Shown one piece after another: positions 1-4,991 of a stretch of DNA of 10,392 nt. The first letter of the stretch is position 1. The number at the start of each line of letters is the position of its first letter. Both the position numbers and the translations under genes were made by a program. Source of the stretch: Ignavibacteria bacterium. GTDB taxonomy: Bacteria; Bacteroidota; Ignavibacteria; Tepidaquicellales; OLB5. The notes beneath the pieces are model-generated. The model was not told the origin of the DNA, searched no databases, and saw nothing but the letters and a program-made list of their open reading frames with translations. The stretch spans positions 1 to 10,392 of the forward strand of contig JAUQWT010000305.1 in the NCBI GenBank assembly GCA_030835005.1, given 5' to 3'.

Positions 1-393
1 GATATTGTTGAAAGCTGCCTTATCAAGTCGGCTCTGTGGGATGAAGTAAAAGACAGGCTGGAAAAAAATGCAATGGGGCTTTCAGGGGGGCAGCAGCAAA
101 GGCTTTGTATTGCAAGAGCTCTGGCGATAAACCCTGATGTAGTACTTATGGATGAACCTGCAAGCGCCTTAGATCCGAAATCAACATTGAAGATAGAAGA
201 TCTGATAAACGAGCTGAGGAAAGATTATACAATTATTATTGTTACACATAATATGCAGCAGGCGGGAAGAGTATCAGACCACACGGCATTTTTCTATGAA
301 GGGCGATTGATCGAGTTTGGAGCAACAGAACAAATATTCACTAAACCAAATCAAAAACAAACCGAAGATTACATAACAGGCAGGTTTGGTTAG
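1..393 (+). CDS. pstB: Phosphate ABC transporter ATP-binding protein PstB (C-terminal part; 5' end outside window)
   Basis: Reading frame 1 is open from the first base, so this is the last 130 residues of a protein whose family is usually about 250 long; the ATG at 73 is internal. PstB hydrolyses ATP on the cytoplasmic face of the PstA/PstC channel to import phosphate delivered by PstS. Visible here are the ABC signature LSGGQQQR (fragment residues 27-34), Walker B VVLMDE with D51 and catalytic E52, the D-loop SALDP, and the switch histidine in IVTHNMQQA (H83). The PstB-specific tail follows, with VSDHTAFFYEGRLIEFG and a final EDYITGRFG. These tail features separate PstB from other ABC ATPases. 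The Walker A motif lies upstream of the window, where pstS, pstC and pstA would also be expected. phoU follows after 31 bases, as in the classic pst-phoU operon. Confidence 0.96.
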   Translation, partial: DIVESCLIKSALWDEVKDRLEKNAMGLSGGQQQRLCIARALAINPDVVLMDEPASALDPKSTLKIEDLINELRKDYTIIIVTHNMQQAGRVSDHTAFFYEGRLIEFGATEQIFTKPNQKQTEDYITGRFG

Positions 394-424
394 AGATAAG
401 AGAAAAAAATAGAGGAGCATAAAA

Positions 425-1117
425 ATGTTACATTACTGGCAGCGTGAAATTGAAAATCTAAAGAAGCTTATACTCAGCCTTGGCGCAATAGTAGAAGAGC
501 AAATACAACGTTCTATGCTGGCACTTGAAAGAAGAGACACTGAGCTTGCTGATGAAGTTATTGCCAAAGATAGAGAAGTTGACTCTCTTGAAATTCTGAT
601 TGAGGAAGAATGCCTTAAAATACTTGCTCTTTACCAGCCGGTTGCTAAAGAACTGAGGTTTGTTGTTGCCGTCTTGAAAATGAACAATGATCTGGAAAGA
701 ATGGGTGACCTAGCTTCGAATATCGCAAAGCGTGCAAGGTATCTTTCAAGAAAAGAAAGAATAGAAATGATAGAAGAATTTGGCAATGTTGCTGATAAAG
801 TTCAGGCGATGGTAAAGAAAAGTCTTGACGCACTAGTAAATACAGACGTGATTCTTGCCCGTGAAGTGCTTGCAGCAGATGATGAAGTTGACAGGCTAAC
901 AAAGCAAATGCTCAAACGAACAATAAATTTCATTGAGAAAGATCCCGAAAGAACTAAAGATTATTTCAGTATAAGATCAATATCCAAAAACCTGGAAAGA
1001 ATTGCTGACTCTGCTACAAACATAGCCGAAGATGTTGTTTATCTTTGCAGCGGTGAGATAATACGCCATCAATCCGAGGATTTTAATCCTGAAGATACTT
1101 CTGATGCCAGACATTAG
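425..1117 (+). CDS. phoU: Phosphate signalling/transport regulator PhoU
   Basis: The product has 230 residues, the normal PhoU length, and is predicted to be all alpha-helical. PhoU is a cytoplasmic protein that couples Pst transport to the PhoR-PhoB/PhoP two-component system and restrains the response when phosphate is plentiful. It folds as two three-helix bundles. Each bundle shows its metal-binding E-xxx-D-xxx-N motif: NNDLERMGDLASNIAKRA (E91, D95, N99) and SKNLERIADSATNIAEDV (E191, D195, N199). The start at 425 is supported by AGAGGAG at 411-417, seven bases upstream. The gene follows pstB by 31 bases with no terminator between them, so the two are probably cotranscribed. The charged last 20 residues (after about 210) look like a flexible tail. 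The identification is secure; the regulatory role is taken from the family. Confidence 0.95.
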   Translation: MLHYWQREIENLKKLILSLGAIVEEQIQRSMLALERRDTELADEVIAKDREVDSLEILIEEECLKILALYQPVAKELRFVVAVLKMNNDLERMGDLASNIAKRARYLSRKERIEMIEEFGNVADKVQAMVKKSLDALVNTDVILAREVLAADDEVDRLTKQMLKRTINFIEKDPERTKDYFSIRSISKNLERIADSATNIAEDVVYLCSGEIIRHQSEDFNPEDTSDARH

Positions 1118-1213
1118 AAATCAGTTACTTCTCCAGTAGTTATCGAATATTTTCCTTTACGAATAATATCCTATTTAAAAATTCCATTTTTTTTGGTTAT
1201 GTTTTGCAGAATC

Positions 1214-1281
1214 TTTATGTAATTTTAATTGTAAATTAACCAAAATCTAACGAAATTGCTGAAATTCTAACAATTTTAACC
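1214..1281 (+). promoter_or_regulatory. Candidate Pho-box-like hexamer array upstream of the DUF47-pit genes
   Basis: The 196-base gap 1118-1313 is very AT-rich, has no credible gene and no clear terminator, and separates phoU from the next pair. Within it, TTTATG (1214), TTAATT (1225), TTAACC (1236) and CTAACG (1247) start exactly 11 bases apart. Further CTAACA (1267) and TTAACC (1276) start 9 bases apart. OmpR-type regulators PhoB and PhoP bind direct repeats with an 11-base period, and the Bacillus PhoP hexamer is close to TT(A/T/C)A(C/T)A. A weak -10-like TAATAT lies at 1298-1303, ten bases before the start codon. The periodicity is seen in the sequence. Binding by a Pho regulator is inferred, and chance matches are a real risk in DNA this rich in A and T. 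Confidence 0.35.
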
Positions 1282-1313
1282 AATTTCAAATGGCTTTAAT
1301 ATCTTGACTTAAT

Positions 1314-1931
1314 ATGTTTAAAAGATTCTTTCCAAAACAAAATAAGTTCTTTGATATCCTGAATGAGCTCTCGGAGACAATGCTTGAAACTGCGAGTCTG
1401 CTGGATGAGATGTTTGATAATAATGAGAATTTTGCAGACTACTCCAGCAGAATTCACGTTCTGGAGAATAAGTGTGATGACCTGACTCATAAGGTGATAA
1501 GTGACCTCAACGATACATTTATAACTCCCATAGATAGAGAAGACATATTTGCTCTTGTAAATTCACTGGATGACATTGTAGATACTATAGATACAATAGC
1601 CTCGAGGCTTTACATGTATAAGCTCAAGACACCTCTTCAGTTCGGACCTCAGCTTACAGATATTTTACTTATACAGACGGGTGTGTTAAACGATGTTGTG
1701 AAAGATCTGCAAAATCCAAAGCAAACTACAGATAAAATAGTTCATGTTAAACACCTTGAGACAGAGGGTGATATTGTTTTTAAGGATGCCTTATTGAATT
1801 TATTTGAAGACGAAAAAGATGTAATTGAGTTGATAAAGAAGAAAGAGATACTGGAAATAATTGAGCGGGCAGTAGATAGATGCCAGAATGCAGCAACTGT
1901 CATAGAAGGAATCCTGATAAAGAATATGTAA
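1314..1931 (+). CDS. DUF47 / PhoU-divergent family protein, putative Pit accessory protein
   Basis: This is a 205-residue, predicted all-helical, soluble protein of the DUF47 family (PhoU_div, distant PhoU homologues). These are typically encoded directly beside PiT permeases and are thought to modulate them. Visible hallmarks are the N-terminal FFPKQNKFFDILNELSE, the central HVLENKCDDLTHKVISDLND, then TFITPIDREDIFALVNSLDD with DIVDTIDTIASRLYMY (the PhoU-like acidic D/E-xxx-D positions). Near the C-terminus is IIERAVDRCQNAATVIEGIL. The start at 1314 has no good Shine-Dalgarno sequence upstream, which is common in Bacteroidota relatives. The stop is one base before the pit start codon, implying translational coupling. 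Its exact effect on the permease cannot be read from sequence. Confidence 0.9.
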   Translation: MFKRFFPKQNKFFDILNELSETMLETASLLDEMFDNNENFADYSSRIHVLENKCDDLTHKVISDLNDTFITPIDREDIFALVNSLDDIVDTIDTIASRLYMYKLKTPLQFGPQLTDILLIQTGVLNDVVKDLQNPKQTTDKIVHVKHLETEGDIVFKDALLNLFEDEKDVIELIKKKEILEIIERAVDRCQNAATVIEGILIKNM

Positions 1932-1932
1932 T

Positions 1933-2919
1933 ATGTTTGAATTAGTACTTGTTGTTATAATTATTGCGCTGGTCTTTGATTTCTTGAACGGGTTTCATGA
2001 CTCTGCAAATTCTATTGCGACAATTGTATCGACCGGAGTACTTTCCCCACAAAAAGCGGTGATGTTTGCTGCCTTTTTTAATTTTGTGGCTGCATTTACT
2101 TTTGGAGATGAAGTTGCAAAGACAGTGGGCAAAGGGCTGGTAAACTTAAGTGAAGTTGATATTTACATTATTCTTGGCGGGCTGCTGGGAGCTATTTGGT
2201 GGAATATTTTTACATGGTATTACGGAATACCCGTGAGTTCTTCGCACGCATTGATAGGTGGTTACGGAGGAGCGGCGGTAGCCAAGCTGGGATGGGGGGT
2301 AATAATATGGTCCGGATACTCAAAAGTCATCATATTCATTTTTCTTGCCCCGATTATGGGACTTGTACTCGGATTTGTTTTCATGATTCTAACTTCATGG
2401 ATCGTGAGGAATAAAAAACCAAGACAAGTTGATAAAGTATTCAGAAAACTTCAATTGGTTTCGGCCGCTTTTTACAGTTTTGGCCATGGATCTAATGATG
2501 CCCAAAAAACAATGGGCATAATAGTATCAGTATTGGTGGCTGCAAATTATATGAGTGAATTTCACGTTCCGGTATGGGTTGTTCTTTCGTGTCATGCTGC
2601 AATAGCGCTGGGCACAATGTTTGGAGGCTGGCGCATTGTGAAGACGATGGGAATGAAAATTACTAAGCTAAGGCCGATCGGAGGATTTTGCGCTGAGTTT
2701 TCCGGTGCAACAACACTTCTTATTACTGCTATTGGCGGAATACCTGTAAGTACAACGCAAACTATTACAGGATCAATTGTTGGGGTAGGAAGTGTAAACC
2801 GCCTATCTGCCGTAAAATGGGGTGTTGCCGGGAAGATAGTTTGGGCCTGGATTCTTACAATTCCGCTCTCTGCTGCCTGCGGCGCTTTGTTTTATTATTT
2901 AATAAGCTTGTTTGTTTGA
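1933..2919 (+). CDS. pit: Inorganic phosphate transporter, PiT family (low-affinity permease)
   Basis: This is a 328-residue integral inner-membrane protein of the PHO4/PiT family, which imports phosphate (often as a metal-phosphate complex) coupled to an ion gradient. The inverted-repeat architecture is plain. The N-terminal half carries DFLNGFHDSANSIAT (16-30) and GIPVSSSHALIGG (98-110). The C-terminal half repeats these as SFGHGSNDAQKTMGII (182-197) and GIPVSTTQTITGSIVGVG (269-286). The paired N-D-x-A and PVS(S/T)(S/T) motifs form the substrate site. About nine or ten hydrophobic segments surround a short cytoplasmic loop at 159-175 (RNKKPRQVDKVFRKLQ). The length matches the short bacterial PiT type that pairs with DUF47 proteins, not the roughly 500-residue E. 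coli PitA. It starts one base after the DUF47 stop and is followed by a strong terminator. Substrate specificity is inferred from family and context; sulfate cannot be fully excluded. Confidence 0.94.
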   Translation: MFELVLVVIIIALVFDFLNGFHDSANSIATIVSTGVLSPQKAVMFAAFFNFVAAFTFGDEVAKTVGKGLVNLSEVDIYIILGGLLGAIWWNIFTWYYGIPVSSSHALIGGYGGAAVAKLGWGVIIWSGYSKVIIFIFLAPIMGLVLGFVFMILTSWIVRNKKPRQVDKVFRKLQLVSAAFYSFGHGSNDAQKTMGIIVSVLVAANYMSEFHVPVWVVLSCHAAIALGTMFGGWRIVKTMGMKITKLRPIGGFCAEFSGATTLLITAIGGIPVSTTQTITGSIVGVGSVNRLSAVKWGVAGKIVWAWILTIPLSAACGALFYYLISLFV

Positions 2920-2962
2920 ACTGTATTGCAAAAGTCCTAATAATATTTTAAGTTTGCCTTAG

Positions 2963-2997
2963 ATGCCCTCTTGGTTTTCCAGGAGGGCATTTTTTTT
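2963..2997 (+). terminator. Strong intrinsic terminator after pit
   Basis: A 12-bp stem, ATGCCCTCTTGG (2963-2974) with CCAGGAGGGCAT (2979-2990), closes on a TTTT loop. It has one T-G wobble (2971/2982) and runs directly into eight T residues (2990-2997). It lies 43 bases after the pit stop and ends the phosphate block. Confidence 0.93.
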
Positions 2998-3011
2998 CAA
3001 AACATTTAAAC

Positions 3012-3015
3012 AGGA
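3012..3015 (+). promoter_or_regulatory. Shine-Dalgarno AGGA that fixes the M61 peptidase start
   Basis: AGGA sits four bases before the ATG at 3020, and that ATG is immediately followed by a clean signal peptide. The in-frame ATG at 2963 is the first base of the upstream terminator stem and has no ribosome site, so the site supports 3020 as the true start. Confidence 0.6.
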
Positions 3016-3019
3016 ACAA

Positions 3020-4885
3020 ATGAAAGCCAGATTCTCCATAATTTTGCTCCTCTCCATTTTCTTAGCTTCAACTTCAACAGTCATTACCCAGGAAACGCTC
3101 GAAATAGGCGTATTAAACCAGAACCTAGTGGTAATTGACCTTAACAATACCACTGATGACCATAAGTTGTTTGTCAAGCTTTACGCGCCTGATATTGAGG
3201 AAGAGACTGTTGAGTTTCACTTTCCAAAGATAGTTCCAGGAACATATACTATATACAATTTCGGAAGATTCATAACTGATCTTAAAGCTTATGATAAAGA
3301 TGATAATATTTTGAGCTCGAAGCAGCTTGATACGAATAAGTGGCTTATTGATAATGCGAAAAATCTTGATAGAGTTACTTACTGGGTTCGCGATACTTAT
3401 CACTCCAATGATAAGCCAATTGTCTTTGAGCCGGTTGGATCATGTTTTGATAAAGGAAGAGTCTTTGTGCTCAACAATTTTTGTTATGTCGGGTATTTCA
3501 ACGGGTACAAAGAGCTTCCCTTTACGCTATCTGTAACAAAGCCTGAGGGCTTTTATGGAGCCACGTCTCTGCCGCTCAAGTACTCCCGGGAAACTGAAGA
3601 TGTATATCATGCTAAGAATTATTTTGAACTGCACGATAACCCCATATTGTATTCATTGCCTGATACTGCCAGTGTAATGGTTAACAACACAAGAGTATTA
3701 CTTTCTCTATACTCTCCTAATCTGGTTGTTTCGGCGAATTATCTTATTTCACATACTGAAAAGCTATTCGAAGCACAAGGCAAGTATCTTGGTGGCGTTC
3801 TTCCGGCTGATAGATACACTATACTGCTTTATATGTTTACCGGAAATTCAAAATCCGGGAATGCCGGGGCTCTAGAGCATTTTCAATCAACTGTAATGTC
3901 TTACCCGGAAACAGCAGATTCAATCTTTGTTGAACCATTTCAGGATATTATCTCACACGAGTTTTTCCATATTGTAACTCCATTGAGTATTCATTCAAAA
4001 GAGATAGGCAATTTTGATTTCACCAACCCGGCAATGAGCAAGCATCTCTGGCTCTACGAAGGTTCAACTGAGTATTATGCCCATCATTCACAGGTAAAAC
4101 ACGGAGTAACTACACCTGATGAGTTCTTTATCAAAATGGGACAGAAGATCATGATTTCAAGCAATTACTACAACGATACGCTTCCTTTTACAGTGCTTAG
4201 CCTGAGAACACTGGACGAACAGAAATCACAATATGGCAATGTTTATCAAAAAGGAGCCCTGATCAGCATGTGTTTAGACCTGGAGTTGTTAAAACTTTCC
4301 GGCGGTAAATTTGGTCTGCAGAATTTGAAATCAGCACTGGTGGAACGGTACGGCCCGGATAAAACATTTGACGATGAAGAGCTTTTTGATGTTATTACTC
4401 AGATGACATTTCCTGAGATAAGAGGATTTTTCAAAAAATATGTTGAAGGCCCGGAAAGACTGCCTTACGGCATGTTTTTGGGTTATGCCGGATATGAATA
4501 TTATGAAAAACTGGAGCGGGAAGTGCCGGCGCTGATCGGGGCTTCTATATTTCTGAATCATACGGGGCAGTTTGAAGTTGAAAATGTTTATGAATTCGGA
4601 AAGAAATTGAAATTGAAAAGCGGTGATATACTGCAAAGTATTAACGGTACAGTTATCAATCCCTCAAATTTCAGTTCTTTTAGCAGGTCATTCACAAAAA
4701 GCGCGAAGCCGGGTGATGTAGTTTCAATTACGGTTCTAAGGAGTAACAGTGAAGGAAAGCTTGTTGATAAAACATTAAAAACCAAAACTTATATAGTGAA
4801 AATAAAAGAAAAAAATGTAATTCTTCCTGCAGATAAACCAACCGAAGAACAAATGAAGATAAGAAAGGCGTGGCTCAATCAATAA
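3020..4885 (+). CDS. Secreted M61-family zinc peptidase (glycyl aminopeptidase type) with PDZ domain
   Basis: Using the ATG at 3020 the protein has 621 residues. Residues 1-24 (KAR, then FSIILLLSIFLA, then a polar STSTVITQ) look like a Sec signal peptide, so the enzyme is expected in the periplasm or outside the cell. An N-terminal beta-rich M61 domain (about 28-240) precedes the catalytic domain. That domain shows GALEH (283-287), the zinc site HEFFH (H313, E314, H317) and the third ligand region HLWLYEGSTEYY with E347. The stretch FDFTNPAMSKHLWLYEG is typical of M61 proteins from Bacteroidota. A PDZ domain follows at about 504-598, including LKSGDILQSING and KPGDVVSITVLR. M61 peptidases remove N-terminal Gly or Ala from peptides; the actual substrate here is unknown. 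The gene stands alone between two intrinsic terminators, so it is probably monocistronic and unrelated to the phosphate genes. Confidence 0.9.
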   Translation: MKARFSIILLLSIFLASTSTVITQETLEIGVLNQNLVVIDLNNTTDDHKLFVKLYAPDIEEETVEFHFPKIVPGTYTIYNFGRFITDLKAYDKDDNILSSKQLDTNKWLIDNAKNLDRVTYWVRDTYHSNDKPIVFEPVGSCFDKGRVFVLNNFCYVGYFNGYKELPFTLSVTKPEGFYGATSLPLKYSRETEDVYHAKNYFELHDNPILYSLPDTASVMVNNTRVLLSLYSPNLVVSANYLISHTEKLFEAQGKYLGGVLPADRYTILLYMFTGNSKSGNAGALEHFQSTVMSYPETADSIFVEPFQDIISHEFFHIVTPLSIHSKEIGNFDFTNPAMSKHLWLYEGSTEYYAHHSQVKHGVTTPDEFFIKMGQKIMISSNYYNDTLPFTVLSLRTLDEQKSQYGNVYQKGALISMCLDLELLKLSGGKFGLQNLKSALVERYGPDKTFDDEELFDVITQMTFPEIRGFFKKYVEGPERLPYGMFLGYAGYEYYEKLEREVPALIGASIFLNHTGQFEVENVYEFGKKLKLKSGDILQSINGTVINPSNFSSFSRSFTKSAKPGDVVSITVLRSNSEGKLVDKTLKTKTYIVKIKEKNVILPADKPTEEQMKIRKAWLNQ

Positions 4886-4921
4886 ATAATGCAGCCGAAA
4901 GTAACAGTTGTTTTGAAGTAT

Positions 4922-4950
4922 AGAGCGGTTTTATACCGCTCTTTTTGTTT
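4922..4950 (+). terminator. Intrinsic terminator after the M61 peptidase gene
   Basis: A perfect 8-bp stem, AGAGCGGT (4922-4929) with ACCGCTCT (4935-4942), has a five-base TTTAT loop. It is followed by a T-rich tract (TTTTT then G then TTT). It lies 37 bases after the peptidase stop, within the 106-base gap before the AAA+ gene. Confidence 0.9.
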
Positions 4951-4954
4951 TACA

Positions 4955-4983
4955 TTGAATATAAGTTTACAGGTGTTTATGAT
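4955..4983 (+). promoter_or_regulatory. Candidate sigma70-like promoter for the AAA+ gene, possibly leaderless
   Basis: TTGAAT (4955-4960) and TATGAT (4978-4983) are separated by exactly 17 bases, matching the -35 box at four positions and the -10 box at five. Transcription would begin around 4989-4992, on or beside the start codon ATG at 4992. No Shine-Dalgarno sequence is visible. Placement directly after a terminator supports a new transcription unit. The boxes are observed; promoter activity and leaderless translation are inferred. Confidence 0.45.
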
Positions 4984-4991
4984 TGTAAAAT

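Noticed and set aside
645..902. Reverse-strand open frame inside phoU.
   Set aside because: It lies wholly within a well-supported gene, encodes a low-complexity L/F/S-rich chain with no recognisable domain, and has no ribosome site.
2196..2414. Alternative plus-strand open frame inside pit.
   Set aside because: It is an out-of-frame overlap of conserved transmembrane coding sequence, with no motif of its own.
2949..2956. TAAGTTTG, an exact match to the Bacteroidota -7 element TAnnTTTG, with TTG 20 bases upstream (2926-2928), as promoter of the M61 gene.
   Set aside because: Transcription would start at about 2963 and run straight into the terminator hairpin. Its use in this lineage is also uncertain, so I did not annotate it.
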